The notes under the pieces were generated by a model, which was not told the origin of the DNA, searched no databases, and worked only from the letters and a program-made list of their open reading frames with translations. The translations under genes were made by a program, and so were the position numbers. A stretch of DNA of 64,000 nucleotides from Labrys miyagiensis (GTDB taxonomy: Bacteria > Pseudomonadota > Alphaproteobacteria > Rhizobiales > Labraceae): positions 157,846 to 221,845 of the forward strand of contig NZ_BSPC01000048.1 of NCBI RefSeq assembly GCF_030160835.1, written 5' to 3'. The stretch's first letter is position 1; every line of letters begins with the position of its first letter. Below are positions 36,532 to 46,553 of this stretch, one piece after another.

Positions 36532-37419
36532 ATGTATACCAAGCAGGCTTTGCGCGAGCTCGGCGTCACCGGAGCGGAATTCAGCGAGGAGCAGAGGCGC
36601 TCCCTCGACGACAACGGCTATTTCGTCGTCACGGACGTATTCTCGCCCGAAGAGTGCCGGGAAATGGCGGAGGAGTTCGACGCTCTCCATCGCAAGGAGG
36701 GCGAGCGGGGCGGGTATGAGGTGCATGTCGAGCCCGGTGCGCCGCGCGTCTCCAATCTCTTCAACAAGACGGCCGTCTATGATCGTTGCCTGGAGATCAA
36801 GCCGCTGCTGGCAGCCTCCCATTATCTGCTCGGCGAGTTCAAGCTGCATGGCGCCAATCTGCGCGATCCCCTGGCCGGCAAGGGCCATCAGGATCTGCAT
36901 GTCGACGTGCCCAAGATCTTCCCGGACGATTGGTGGGTGCTGAACGCCATCGTCACCTTCGACGACATGAAGGCGGATAACGGGCCGACCCGCATCGTGC
37001 CGGGTTCGCACAGATGGCATCCGATCAACGTACCGCATGTCAATCAGGGTGATTGGGAGCCTGCGCCGCTGACGCCGGAAGAGGAGGCGCGCACGCCGAA
37101 GGACCTCGCTGCACCCTATCCGGGCGAGGTGCACGTCACCGCGCCGAAGGGTTCGGTAATCATCGTCAACTCCTCGATGTGGCATGGCGGCACGGTGAAC
37201 CGCAGCGGCGAGCGCCGGCGCGTGCTGCACCTCACCTACACCCGCCGCGACCTGCCGCAGCAACTACTCCAGCGCGAATATCTCACGCAGGATCTCTATG
37301 AGCGCATGAACCCGGCCCATCGCTTCCTGATGGATATCGAGCCCCTGCCGGAAAACGCCGCCGCCCAGCGCTCCGCCCGCAAGGCCGGAGCCGGCACGGA
37401 TGGGCATTGGTGGCGCTGA
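36532..37419 (+). CDS. Phytanoyl-CoA dioxygenase (PhyH) family Fe(II)/2-oxoglutarate oxygenase
   Basis: 295 residues. The double-stranded beta-helix metal triad is plausible as H-x-D in GHQDLHVDVPKIF and the distal His in VNSSMWHGGTVNRSG, with Arg in RRVLHLTYTRRD for 2-oxoglutarate. It starts FSEEQRRSLDDNGYFVVTDV, the usual PhyH opening. Bacterial PhyH enzymes hydroxylate many small molecules and secondary metabolites, so the substrate is open. ATG 36532 follows GGAGG by six bases. A LacI gene follows, so sugar-like induction is possible. Confidence 0.9.
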   Translation: MYTKQALRELGVTGAEFSEEQRRSLDDNGYFVVTDVFSPEECREMAEEFDALHRKEGERGGYEVHVEPGAPRVSNLFNKTAVYDRCLEIKPLLAASHYLLGEFKLHGANLRDPLAGKGHQDLHVDVPKIFPDDWWVLNAIVTFDDMKADNGPTRIVPGSHRWHPINVPHVNQGDWEPAPLTPEEEARTPKDLAAPYPGEVHVTAPKGSVIIVNSSMWHGGTVNRSGERRRVLHLTYTRRDLPQQLLQREYLTQDLYERMNPAHRFLMDIEPLPENAAAQRSARKAGAGTDGHWWR

Positions 37420-37469
37420 GTTGGCTATACCGAGGGCTCCGAACTCAAGCTTGAGAATGGCGGGGCGCG

Positions 37470-37571
37470 TCATTCCGGCCGCAGCGAAGCGAAGAGCCGG
37501 AATCCAAGAACATGATCCTGAGAAAACCGTGTTCTTGGATCCCGGGTCTCCCTTTGGTCGCCCGGGATGAC
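37470..37571. repeat. Dispersed inverted repeat family B, copy 2
   Basis: Outer arms CATTCCGG and CCCGGGATGA with inner CCGGAATCCAAGAACA and GTTCTTGGATCCCGGG. The remaining 170 bases to the next gene hold no recognisable feature except CTACGTTTAGC at about 37643, a half-match to the CTAAACGTTTAG operators. Confidence 0.75.
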
Positions 37572-37741
37572 GACTCGATCAGTTTGCGCTCTTCTCAGCC
37601 TGTGTTCAGAGCACTCTCGCACTGGGTGCGATTTGTGCCTCCTACGTTTAGCGGCCATTATCGGTGCGGGTGATTCCACCTTCGCCAATAGGCGATGTGG
37701 CACGTGCCAGCCGGCTACGGCCCTCCGGACCTCGAGCCTTC

Positions 37742-38752
37742 ATGCCGACCCTTCGCGATGTCGCCCGCCTTGCCGGCGTTTCCACGGCCACCGTCTCCGC
37801 GACGCTCAGCGGCGCCGCCTTCGTCAGCGAGGCGCTGCAGGCGCGGGTGCGCGAGGCGGTCGATAGGCTCGGCTATTCTCCGCATGGCATCGCCCGCAGC
37901 CTGAAGAGCGGCTCTTCCCGTCTCGTCGGCCTGGTGATCCCGGATGTCACCAATCCCTTCTTCACCAACCTCGTCCATGGCGTCGAACAGCTGACGCGCC
38001 AGGACGGCTATTCGATGCTGCTGTGCGACACCGGCTTCGACGTCGTACGTGAGCGGGAGATGCTCTCCTTGATGCGCATGCAGCGCGTCGACGGCATCGT
38101 GCTCTGCCCGGCCGGCGACATCCAGGATTACCGCGAGGTCTTCGCCATCGGCCGCGGCACCCCGATCGTGCTCGTCGACAGCGCGCCGCCCGGGGCAAGC
38201 GTCGACTCTGTGGTGATCGACAATTTCGCCGCCGCCTTCGAAGCGACATCGCATCTCATCGATCTCGGACACCGGCATATCGCCGCCGTCGCCGGCCCGC
38301 GGCAGGGGCTTTCGAGCATCGAGCGCACGCGCGGTTTCCTGGCTGCGCTGGAGGCGCGCGGCGTGCCGCTCCGGCCTGATAGCATCGTCCATGCCGACTT
38401 CCATGAGGAGGGGGCCTATGACGCGGTCGCCGCGCTCATCGAAAAGCCGCAGTGGGCCACCGCCCTTTTCATCGCGAACAACCAGATGCTGGTCGGCGTG
38501 ATGCGGCGCCTGCACGATGCCGGCCTGTCGGTGCCGAAGGACATCTCGGTGGCCGCCATCGACGATTTCCCCTGGGCGAGCGCCTTCCGGCCCGCTCTCA
38601 CCACCATGCGCCAGCCGGTGGAGGCGCTGGCTGCCCAGGCCGTCGAGCGCTTACGCGCCCGTATGGCCGGCGATCTCTCCGAGCCCCGGCGCATCGAGCT
38701 CGCCGCCAGCCTGATCGTACGGGACTCGGTAGCCAGGATCGCGCCTGGCTGA
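37742..38752 (+). CDS. LacI-family transcriptional regulator
   Basis: 336 residues. HTH: TLRDVARLAGVSTATVSATL, hinge GYSPHGIARSLKSGSSRLVG, then the effector domain with IPDVTNPFFTNLVHGVEQLT, DLGHRHIAAVAGPRQ and PKDISVAAIDDFPWA. The start at ATG 37742 gives the conserved MPTLRDVARLAG; the frame running back to 37664 is not needed. Probable controller of the phyH-like gene through the tandem CTAAACGTTTAG sites. Ligand unknown. Confidence 0.93.
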   Translation: MPTLRDVARLAGVSTATVSATLSGAAFVSEALQARVREAVDRLGYSPHGIARSLKSGSSRLVGLVIPDVTNPFFTNLVHGVEQLTRQDGYSMLLCDTGFDVVREREMLSLMRMQRVDGIVLCPAGDIQDYREVFAIGRGTPIVLVDSAPPGASVDSVVIDNFAAAFEATSHLIDLGHRHIAAVAGPRQGLSSIERTRGFLAALEARGVPLRPDSIVHADFHEEGAYDAVAALIEKPQWATALFIANNQMLVGVMRRLHDAGLSVPKDISVAAIDDFPWASAFRPALTTMRQPVEALAAQAVERLRARMAGDLSEPRRIELAASLIVRDSVARIAPG

Positions 38753-38813
38753 GACGGTATTTCCTTTGTCACCCGTTCGCCGTAAATCCTGAGCATCAAC
38801 TCCGGAGTTCATC

Positions 38814-39797
38814 ATGGCTGGCCCTACCGCCGATCCGCTGCGCCCCCGCCCGACCGACAACGCCGTCTTCCGCAAGGAGGTGTTGGGCGGCGCTACCGAG
38901 CCGACCTATGGCGGCGTACTCTCCTTCATGCGCCGGCGCTTCCAGCGAGACCTGACGGGCATCGACGTGGCGGTCTGGGGCATCCCCTTCGATGCCGCCG
39001 TTTCCAACCGGCCGGGCGCCCGCTTCGGACCACAGGGCGTGCGCCGCGCCTCGGCGATCTTCGATGGCGATCCGCAATATCCCTTCCACGCCGACCCGTT
39101 CGAGCATCTCGCTGTGGTCGACTACGGTGACTGCTCCTTCGATTATGCCCGCCACAGCGAGATCCCGGCCTGCATCGAGGCACAGGCCCGCGATGTCATC
39201 GATACCGGCACCATGCTGTGTTCGATCGGCGGCGATCACTATGTCACCTGGCCACTGCTCAAGGCCCATGCCGCCAGGCACGGGCCGATGGCGCTGGTGC
39301 ATTTCGATGCCCATCAGGACACCTGGTATGACGACGAGGGCCGCATCGATCACGGTTCCTTCGTCGGCCGCGCCGTGAAGGACGGCATCATCCTGCCCGA
39401 GCGCTCCATCCAGATCGGCATCCGCACCCATGCGCCCGACGATTGCGGCATCAAGATCCTCTATGGCGAGGACCTGGAGACCCTGACGGTCGATCAGATC
39501 GTGAATGAGGTTCGCGAGCGCGTGGGCGATGCCAAGACCTACATCACCTTCGATATCGATTGCCTCGACCCGGCCTACGCGCCCGGCACCGGTACGCCCG
39601 TCTCGGGCGGGCCGTCCTCGCGCCAGGCACTGATGATCCTGCGCCGCCTCGGCTTCCTCGACATCGTCGGCTGCGATCTTGTCGAGGTGGCCCCGGCCTA
39701 TGATCATGCCGATATCACCTCGATTGCGGGTGCAACTGTGGTTCAGCACTATCTGGGCTTGATTGCCGAGCGGAAGCAGGGCAAAGCCGGACGATGA
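38814..39797 (+). CDS. speB: Agmatinase-type ureohydrolase
   Basis: 327 residues of the arginase/agmatinase fold. All Mn-binding segments are present: [25 protein letters not shown] and [20 protein letters not shown]. Members hydrolyse agmatine to putrescine and urea; the family also includes guanidinobutyrase and guanidinopropionase, so the exact guanidino substrate is inferred. Its stop overlaps the purM start by four bases (ATGA), tying it to purine genes rather than to polyamine genes. Confidence 0.9.
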   Translation: MAGPTADPLRPRPTDNAVFRKEVLGGATEPTYGGVLSFMRRRFQRDLTGIDVAVWGIPFDAAVSNRPGARFGPQGVRRASAIFDGDPQYPFHADPFEHLAVVDYGDCSFDYARHSEIPACIEAQARDVIDTGTMLCSIGGDHYVTWPLLKAHAARHGPMALVHFDAHQDTWYDDEGRIDHGSFVGRAVKDGIILPERSIQIGIRTHAPDDCGIKILYGEDLETLTVDQIVNEVRERVGDAKTYITFDIDCLDPAYAPGTGTPVSGGPSSRQALMILRRLGFLDIVGCDLVEVAPAYDHADITSIAGATVVQHYLGLIAERKQGKAGR

Positions 39798-40867
39798 GCA
39801 AGACACAGAAGAATTCGCTGACCTATGCCGATGCCGGCGTCGATATCGATGCCGGCAATGCCATGGTCGATGCCATCAAGCCGCTGGTGCGCGCGACCCG
39901 CCGTGTCGGCGCCGATGCCGAGATCGGCGGCTTCGGCGGCCTGTTCGACCTCAAGGCCTGCGGCTTCAAGGATCCCGTGCTGGTGGCGGCCAATGACGGC
40001 GTCGGCACCAAGCTCAAGGTGGCAATCGAGACCGGCATCCACGACACGGTGGGCATCGACCTTGTGGCGATGTCGGTCAACGATCTTGTGGTGCAGGGCG
40101 CCGAGCCCCTGTTCTTCCTCGACTATTTCGCCACTGGCAAACTCGCGCCGGGGCAGGGGGTCGCCATCGTCAAGGGCATCGCCGAAGGCTGCAAGGACGC
40201 CGGCTGCGCCTTGATCGGCGGCGAAACGGCCGAGATGCCCGGCATGTATGCGGATGGCGACTATGACCTTGCGGGCTTTGCCGTCGGTGCCGTCGAGCGC
40301 GATGCCATCCTGCCGCGCGGCAGTGTCTCCGAAGGCGATGTGATCCTGGGCCTGGCTTCCTCGGGCGTGCATTCCAACGGCTATTCGCTGGTGCGCAAGA
40401 TCGTCTCGCTCTCGGGCTTGGCCTGGGACGCGCCGGCGCCCTTCGCGACAAGCAAGACGCTTGGCGAGGCGCTGCTGACGCCGACACGCATCTATGTGAA
40501 GCCGCTTCTGCAGGCCCTCAAGGCCACTGGCAGCGCCATCAAGGCGCTCGCCCACATCACCGGGGGCGGTTTCCCCGACAATATCCCGCGCGTGCTGCCC
40601 GAGGGTATCGGCGCCTCGATCGACCTTGCCGCCATCACGCCGCCACCGGTGTTCGGCTGGCTGTCGCGGGCCGGGGGCGTCGAGGAGCGCGAGATGCTGC
40701 GCACCTTCAATTGCGGTGTCGGCATGATCGTGGTCACGGCGGCTGACGATGCCGAGGCGGTCGAGAAAGCCCTCGCCGAAGCCGGCCTGCCGCCGATGCG
40801 GCTGGGCACGGTGGTGCGCCAGGAGGGTGCCGAGCGCGTCACCTACAGGGGCAGGCTCGCACTATGA
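39794..40867 (+). CDS. purM: Phosphoribosylformylglycinamidine cyclo-ligase (AIR synthetase)
   Basis: Fifth step of purine synthesis: closes FGAM to AIR with ATP. 357 residues, with [58 protein letters not shown] and [11 protein letters not shown], all PurM signatures. It overlaps agmatinase upstream and purN downstream by four bases each, so the three are translated as a unit. Confidence 0.98.
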   Translation: MSKTQKNSLTYADAGVDIDAGNAMVDAIKPLVRATRRVGADAEIGGFGGLFDLKACGFKDPVLVAANDGVGTKLKVAIETGIHDTVGIDLVAMSVNDLVVQGAEPLFFLDYFATGKLAPGQGVAIVKGIAEGCKDAGCALIGGETAEMPGMYADGDYDLAGFAVGAVERDAILPRGSVSEGDVILGLASSGVHSNGYSLVRKIVSLSGLAWDAPAPFATSKTLGEALLTPTRIYVKPLLQALKATGSAIKALAHITGGGFPDNIPRVLPEGIGASIDLAAITPPPVFGWLSRAGGVEEREMLRTFNCGVGMIVVTAADDAEAVEKALAEAGLPPMRLGTVVRQEGAERVTYRGRLAL

Positions 40868-41499
40868 AGGGCCGCAAGCGGGTCGCCATCCTGATTTCCG
40901 GGCGCGGCTCCAACATGGCCGCCTTGATCGAGGCTGCGAAGGACCCGTCCTATCCGGCTGAAATCGTTGCGGTCATTTCCAACCGTCCCGGCGCCCCCGG
41001 CCTCACGCGTGCGCGCGAAGCGGGCCTCGTCGCTGAGGCGATCGACCATAAGGCCTTCGCCAGCCGCTCGGATTTCGAGGCGGCGCTCGAGGCGCGGCTG
41101 GAGGCCCATGTCGTCGATCTCGTCGTGCTCGCCGGCTTCATGCGGCTGATGACGGCGGCCTTTGTCGAAAGCTGGGCCGGCCGTATGATCAACATCCATC
41201 CCGCCTTGCTGCCGGCCTTTCCGGGTCTGGCCACGCATGAGCGAGCGCTGGAAGCGGGCGTCCGGCTGCATGGCTGCACGGTACATTATGTTACGCCGGG
41301 CATGGACGAGGGGCCGATCATCGCCCAGGCTGCGGTACCCGTCCTTGCCGGCGATACGGCCGCTGAACTTGGCGCCCGCGTGCTGCGCGCCGAGCATAAG
41401 CTGTACCCGGCTGCCCTGGCGCGCGTAGCGCGCGGCGAGGCGCCGATCGTCGGCGAGAGGGTGGAGATCGCCTCGGGTGATCTTCTCATGAATCCATAG
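40864..41499 (+). CDS. purN: Phosphoribosylglycinamide formyltransferase
   Basis: Transfers a formyl group from 10-formyl-THF to GAR, the third purine step. 211 residues, with [35 protein letters not shown], the catalytic [14 protein letters not shown] and [16 protein letters not shown]. Coupled to purM by ATGA, the normal arrangement in this group. It is followed by a 70-base gap before the next gene. Confidence 0.98.
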   Translation: MKGRKRVAILISGRGSNMAALIEAAKDPSYPAEIVAVISNRPGAPGLTRAREAGLVAEAIDHKAFASRSDFEAALEARLEAHVVDLVVLAGFMRLMTAAFVESWAGRMINIHPALLPAFPGLATHERALEAGVRLHGCTVHYVTPGMDEGPIIAQAAVPVLAGDTAAELGARVLRAEHKLYPAALARVARGEAPIVGERVEIASGDLLMNP

Positions 41500-41569
41500 G
41501 GGTGCGTCATCTGCCTGTTCGCCCCTGATCTTATGAAAGAGGCTGGCAGCCAATTTTCGGGGGGAATGC

Positions 41570-43066
41570 ATGCCGATCTTGAGCGGATATCACTTTTGCA
41601 AGGGCAGGGCGGTTAGCGCCTTCACAGCCTCCCTTGGCCTCGGTGCCCTGTTGGGATTGGCCTGTGCCGCACCGGCCTCGGCCGCACCGGCGACGGCCGA
41701 CGGCGCCCGCAAGCTCACCGAAGCCCTTCAGGCCTATGTCGGCATCGAACCTTTCGCCAAGGGTTTTCTCGCCATCGCGCCGCATGGCGAGAGCTACGAC
41801 CTTGCCATTTCCTTCGACAGCAGCAAGCTCGACATGCCCGAGTCGGAGGGCCTCACGCGCCTCGATCGCTATGTCGTGCATCTGACGCCGAAGCCTGACG
41901 GCACCTGGGCCGTCAACACCGATCCCGGCCCGATCGCCCTGTCGTGGACAGAAGCCGGCTCCGATCAAAACCAGAAGTTCGATCTGAAATTCGCGGACTG
42001 CGTCAGCAAGGGTGTCTTCGATCCCAAGCTGATGGCCTTCCCGACCCTGTCGTCGAAATGCGCCAGCGCCGCCCTTAAGGTGCGGGCGCCGGACGGGGAT
42101 CTCGATCTCACGAGCGGAGAGCTGACCTCGCAGGGCACCGCCAAGGCCGGCGCGACCGGCGGTGTCGATCTCACCTCCGATGTGAAACTGGCGATCATGA
42201 ACGGCAAGTTCCTCGACAAGAAATCGCCCGGCGAGCCGCTCCCCATCACCTTCCGGATCGGCGCCCTGCACCAGGCGATGGCTGCCACCGGCGTGCGCAC
42301 GATCGCGGCGGCGGACCTCATCACCTTCGTGCGCGACAATGCGGCGCGCAACCGCTTCGAGCTTCCACAGGATGAACTGAAGACGAAGCTGCGGGCTGCC
42401 CTGCCGCTGTGGGAGGATCTCGCCAGTGACGCTAGCCTCGACGATGGCGTGGTCGAGCTGCCCACCGGCAGCGCCAGGATCGCCCATTTCGAGGAGAAGC
42501 AGGCCCTGACCGGCGTGGTCAAGGACGCCCGCTATGCCGATTCCCTCAGCTACTCAGGCCTGGAAATCCCGCCTGCGGTGGTGCCGGACTGGGCGCGCGT
42601 GCTCGTTCCCTCCCAGGCGGGCTACGACACCAAGCTCTCCTTCTCCGGCCTCGACGGCATGGCCGATGCGCTCATCCGCGGCCTTGACCTGACGCAGGAC
42701 CCGCCCGTCAGCAAGATGGCGGGCGTGGCGTTGCTCACACGCTTCTTCAGCGGCCAGCCGCGCTACGATCTCTCCCTCAATGCGACGGCGCAGGCCTACA
42801 AGGTCAAGGGGCAGGGCCAGGCGTCGATCAATCCGGAGCCTCAAGCCCATATCGCGGTATCCGCGACCGGGTTCGACGCCGTCGTTGATGCGCTGAAAAA
42901 GTCAGGCGATCCCGATATGCAGAACGGCCTGATGGGTCTTGCCTTCATCAAGGGGCTGGCCAAGACCGGCCCGGACGGGCAGATGATCTGGAACGTCTCC
43001 TACGACATGGTCACCAACAAGGTCTGGGTCAACGACCAAGGCTTTGCGCTGCCGGAGCCGCAGTAA
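41570..43066 (+). CDS. Exported protein of unknown function (paralogue 1)
   Basis: 498 residues. A signal peptide ends at ASAAPAT. It aligns from end to end with the next gene: ARKLTEALQAYVGIEPFAKG near the N-terminus and FIKGLAKTGPDGQMIWNVSY near the C-terminus are shared. The body is beta-strand rich, with segments such as YDLAISFDSSKL and YDLSLNATAQAYK, reminiscent of AsmA/DUF945-like envelope proteins, but I would not assign a family. A possible periplasmic lipid- or polymer-binding protein. No catalytic motif is visible. Confidence 0.8.
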   Translation: MPILSGYHFCKGRAVSAFTASLGLGALLGLACAAPASAAPATADGARKLTEALQAYVGIEPFAKGFLAIAPHGESYDLAISFDSSKLDMPESEGLTRLDRYVVHLTPKPDGTWAVNTDPGPIALSWTEAGSDQNQKFDLKFADCVSKGVFDPKLMAFPTLSSKCASAALKVRAPDGDLDLTSGELTSQGTAKAGATGGVDLTSDVKLAIMNGKFLDKKSPGEPLPITFRIGALHQAMAATGVRTIAAADLITFVRDNAARNRFELPQDELKTKLRAALPLWEDLASDASLDDGVVELPTGSARIAHFEEKQALTGVVKDARYADSLSYSGLEIPPAVVPDWARVLVPSQAGYDTKLSFSGLDGMADALIRGLDLTQDPPVSKMAGVALLTRFFSGQPRYDLSLNATAQAYKVKGQGQASINPEPQAHIAVSATGFDAVVDALKKSGDPDMQNGLMGLAFIKGLAKTGPDGQMIWNVSYDMVTNKVWVNDQGFALPEPQ

Positions 43067-43141
43067 GGGGCGCCTGACCACTGCCCGTGCCCAGGGGGCG
43101 GACAGTTGATGATCGGTGACTGACATTGCGGAAGGACGATC

Positions 43142-44614
43142 TTGTCGATGGGATGCATGTCAGATCCCGGCCGGTTTCGCCTGCCTGCTGTTTCGGGTGC
43201 CCTAGGGCTGGTGCTGGGCGGTCTGGCGCTGTCATGGACCGCCCCGCCGGCCGCGAGCGCAACGGAGGGAACAGCCGAAGGGGCGCGTGAGCTGCAGGCA
43301 TCAATCGAGCAGTATTTCGGCCAGGAGATCTTCGAGAAGGGCATTCTCACCATCGCACCGCGTGGCGATGGCTATGATTTCGTAATTCATCGCAACCGGA
43401 TCGCCGCAAAGCAGCCCGACCCCCCGGCCCCGGATCTTCAGATGACCTTCCATGTCGTTCCGGAGGCTGACGGCACCTATGCCTTCAAATCCGAAGGCGA
43501 TCCTTTCACCGGTTCCGACGCGGGAGGAGGCTCCATGCAGTCTCTCCAGAATTGCCAGGCCCATGGCGTTTTCGATGCGAGAGCCCGCTATTTCGCTTCG
43601 CTGGACGCGGGTTGCGACAGGATTGCCCTCAAGGGACAGCTTGAGAGCGAACCGTTTTCGGTGGATACGGGCAAGATCTCGTTCCATATGAGCGGCAAGC
43701 CGGCCGCAAACGGGGCCTCCGATATCGATATGGCCTTCGATGTGCCCGATCTCGTTACCGTGGTCCCCAACAAGGATACGCCCGATCCGAAGGACTTCAG
43801 TCGCTTCACCGTCGGACATATCCATTACGGCATCCACCTCGATGCCGTGCACTATGCCGGGCTTTTCGATTTCTATCGCTTTGCCCTCAGCCTCGACACG
43901 GTCGCGAAGGCGCAAGCGGCCGATAGCGAGCTGCGAGACAGGTTCAAGGCGATCCTGCCGGTGTGGAACGGGCTCCAGGTTGAAGCCGCCTACGACGCCG
44001 TGCGCGTCGAATCGACCGGTGTCACCGTCCTGCTCGACCATTATGGCGAGAGGCATGCTCTCTCCGGCATGGTCAAGGACGGCCATTACAGTCTGGATGT
44101 CACGCTCGCGGGCTTTGCCCTCGCCCCCAACAGGAAGTCGCTGCCCGCCGGCATCCTGCCCTCGGGGCTGGGATTGAGGTTCGATGTCACCGGTGTCGAT
44201 CTCGAACGCATCGCCAACACCATGCTCGACAATCCCGGCTCCTCCGATGCCGGATTGCAGAGCGCCCTGGTGGACCTCCTCATCGACGGCAAGGCAGTTT
44301 TCAGCGCCGATGCCAGTGTGACGGCGCCGGACTACGCCGTGATCGGCAAGGCGCGGGCGCCGATCAATCTGCGCATGCAGGGCACCGGCAGCTTCTCGGC
44401 ATCGGGCTATGACGCGATCTCGGCGGACATCAGCCAGCTTAAGTCCGAGGATGTCGCCGGTTATGCGCTCATCCTGGCTTTTCTCAAGGGACTGGCCAGG
44501 GGCACGCCGGACGGACACCTCGCCTGGGATGTCGCGTTCGATCTCGTCGCCAGAAAGATCACAGTGAACGGCCAGAGCTTCGACCTGCCTGAGAAGGGAA
44601 AGGGCGAGGAGTAG
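43142..44614 (+). CDS. Exported protein of unknown function (paralogue 2)
   Basis: 490 residues. The signal peptide contains GALGLVLGGLALSW and ends at AASATEG. Shared blocks with the preceding gene include ARELQASIEQYFGQEIFEKG, YDFVIHRNRI, and FLKGLARGTPDGHLAWDVAF. The start is TTG 43142, five bases after AAGGA, or ATG 43148. The 75-base gap and same direction suggest one transcript with paralogue 1. Function unknown. Confidence 0.8.
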   Translation: MSMGCMSDPGRFRLPAVSGALGLVLGGLALSWTAPPAASATEGTAEGARELQASIEQYFGQEIFEKGILTIAPRGDGYDFVIHRNRIAAKQPDPPAPDLQMTFHVVPEADGTYAFKSEGDPFTGSDAGGGSMQSLQNCQAHGVFDARARYFASLDAGCDRIALKGQLESEPFSVDTGKISFHMSGKPAANGASDIDMAFDVPDLVTVVPNKDTPDPKDFSRFTVGHIHYGIHLDAVHYAGLFDFYRFALSLDTVAKAQAADSELRDRFKAILPVWNGLQVEAAYDAVRVESTGVTVLLDHYGERHALSGMVKDGHYSLDVTLAGFALAPNRKSLPAGILPSGLGLRFDVTGVDLERIANTMLDNPGSSDAGLQSALVDLLIDGKAVFSADASVTAPDYAVIGKARAPINLRMQGTGSFSASGYDAISADISQLKSEDVAGYALILAFLKGLARGTPDGHLAWDVAFDLVARKITVNGQSFDLPEKGKGEE

Positions 44615-44939
44615 GTTAAGGTCTGGCTGACGGGCTCGATCTTGGCAAGCGAAGGCTCAGTTCATCCTTCCCCGACTGCGGGGAAGGTGGCGCTGCGAAG
44701 CAGTGACGGAAGGGGGAGAGCGACGCGACATGGCCGATTCAGGGATGGAAGCGCCACTCTACCCCTTCCGACCTCACTGCGTTCGGCCACCTTCCCCGTA
44801 GTCGGGGAAGGATAGTCGCACCTCTTCTTGCTAAGTCGAGATGTGTGAATCCCACAGCCGCAGTCGGGGAAGGATAGTCGCGCCTTTTGACATGGCATGA
44901 CCCCCGCCCCATCCTGGGGCGAGGAAAAGTTCCGCAATC
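44615..44939. repeat. Composite inverted repeat, family G, filling the gap
   Basis: CCTTCCCCGACTGCGGGGAAGG (44666-44687) and CCTTCCCCGTAGTCGGGGAAGG (44790-44811) are hairpins that are themselves the ends of a larger inverted repeat (GGTGGCGCTGCGAAGCAGTG / CACTGCGTTCGGCCACC). A third partial copy, AGTCGGGGAAGGATAGTCGC, lies at about 44863-44882. A related fragment is at 52706-52740. No gene is visible. Confidence 0.8.
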
Positions 44940-46520
44940 TCAGCCCAGTTTCGGCTCGAGATCGACGGACCACAGCGCCGTGTCGGCGACGTCGCGCAGG
45001 GTGACGGTCATCACGCGGGTGTCAGCGGCGATGGCGACGTGGCCGAAGAACTGCAGGCCGGCGGCCGGGGAGAGGTTGGCCTGGCCGGCGTCCGGCGCCT
45101 TCACATATTTCAGCTCGGGGCCGAAGGTCATGTCGAGGTCGTTAGGCCCGAAAGTGCCGGCGTTGAGCGGGCCGGAGACGAATTCCCAGAACGGATCGAA
45201 GTCCTGGAAGGCCGCCTTGTCGGGATTGTAGTAATGGGCGGCGGTGTAGTGGACGTCAGCCGTCAGCCACACCGTGTTCTTCACGCCCGCCGCCTTGATG
45301 AAGCGCAACAAGTCGGCGAATTCCAGCTCGCGGCCGAGGGGCTTGCCGCCATTGTTGTTCGAGACGGCTTCGAAGCCCTTCTTCTTGTCGGCATCGTTCC
45401 ACACCACCAGCGAGAGCGGCATGTCGGCGGCGATCACCTTCCAGGTCGCCCGGGAGTTGGCAAGCTCGCGCCTGAGCCAGGCGAGCTGCTCGGCGCCAAG
45501 GAAGGCAGCTTCGCCCCCTTCAGTGGTCTGCAGATTGTCGCTGTTCGGGCCGCGATAGGTGCGCATGTCGAGCATGAAGACGTCGAGCAGCGGTCCATAG
45601 GCGATCTTGCGATAGACGCGGCGCGGCTCGGCCATGGTGGTGGCAACAGGCATATATTCGTGGAAGGCCTGGGCGGCGCGGGAGGCGATCAGCTCGATCG
45701 ACTTCTCCTTGTAACGGTCGTCATGCGACAGGTCCTTGGAGGACGACCAGTTGTTCATGACCTCATGATCGTCCCACTGGGTGAAAACAGGCACCTGCCT
45801 GTAGAGCGACTGGAAGTTCGCATCCATGAGATTGTACTTGTACTGGCCGCGGAACTCGTCGAGCGTTTCGGCGACCTTCGACTTCTCGGGCGTGACGATA
45901 TTCTTCCACATCGTGCCGTCGGGCAGCTTCACTTCGGTCTTGAGCGGGCCGTCTGCATAGATGTTGTCGCCCGAATGGATGAAGAAGTCGGGATCATGCC
46001 TGAGGATGGAGGCATAGATCTTCATGCCGCCGGCATCGGGATTGATGCCCCAGCCCTGGCCGACCGTGTCGCCCGACCAGACGAAGGACACGTCGCGCAG
46101 GCCAGCGGGCGCCGAGCGCAGATGGCCGGCCACGAGCTCGCTCTCGACATTGACGTCTGCGAGATTCTGGAAGCGGACGCGATAGAAGATCTCCTGGTCG
46201 AGCGGCAGGCCCTCGGCGAGGATCTTGGCGGTGTAGTCGGTCTCCGGCGTGGCGGCGACGGCCGGCAGGCGGTTCACCGTCTTGAAGCTCTCGGTGGTCG
46301 ACCATTCGAAGATGGCATTGGATGGACGGTCGGTGCGCGACCAGAACACCGCCCGGCCGGCATAGACGTCGCCCGACTGCAGGCCGCCGGTGACCACGGG
46401 GCGGTCGGCGGCGCGGGAGAGGCCCGGCATGGCGAAGCTGCCGGCGGCGCCCAGAAGACCGGTGGTGGCGCTGCTGGCCAGGAACCGGCGGCGGGACAGG
46501 GGTTTGTCAAAGATGCGCAT
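44940..46520 (-). CDS. phoD: Alkaline phosphatase D family protein, Tat-exported
   Basis: 526 residues. A twin-arginine signal, SRRRFLASSATTGLLGAAG, starts at residue 9 and cleavage is near SRAAD, so the enzyme folds before export. The PhoD N-terminal domain follows (VTGGLQSGDVYAGRAVFWSR), then metal-binding segments SGDNIYADGP, VFTQWDDHEVMNNW and TADVHYTAAHYY. PhoD hydrolyses phosphomono- and diesters using Ca2+/Fe3+. A candidate Pho box lies 34 bases upstream, fitting induction by phosphate starvation. Confidence 0.94.
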   Translation of the reverse strand: MRIFDKPLSRRRFLASSATTGLLGAAGSFAMPGLSRAADRPVVTGGLQSGDVYAGRAVFWSRTDRPSNAIFEWSTTESFKTVNRLPAVAATPETDYTAKILAEGLPLDQEIFYRVRFQNLADVNVESELVAGHLRSAPAGLRDVSFVWSGDTVGQGWGINPDAGGMKIYASILRHDPDFFIHSGDNIYADGPLKTEVKLPDGTMWKNIVTPEKSKVAETLDEFRGQYKYNLMDANFQSLYRQVPVFTQWDDHEVMNNWSSSKDLSHDDRYKEKSIELIASRAAQAFHEYMPVATTMAEPRRVYRKIAYGPLLDVFMLDMRTYRGPNSDNLQTTEGGEAAFLGAEQLAWLRRELANSRATWKVIAADMPLSLVVWNDADKKKGFEAVSNNNGGKPLGRELEFADLLRFIKAAGVKNTVWLTADVHYTAAHYYNPDKAAFQDFDPFWEFVSGPLNAGTFGPNDLDMTFGPELKYVKAPDAGQANLSPAAGLQFFGHVAIAADTRVMTVTLRDVADTALWSVDLEPKLG

Positions 46521-46553
46521 GGTGGCTCTCCCGTTTCGAATCGGGCGGAGTTT

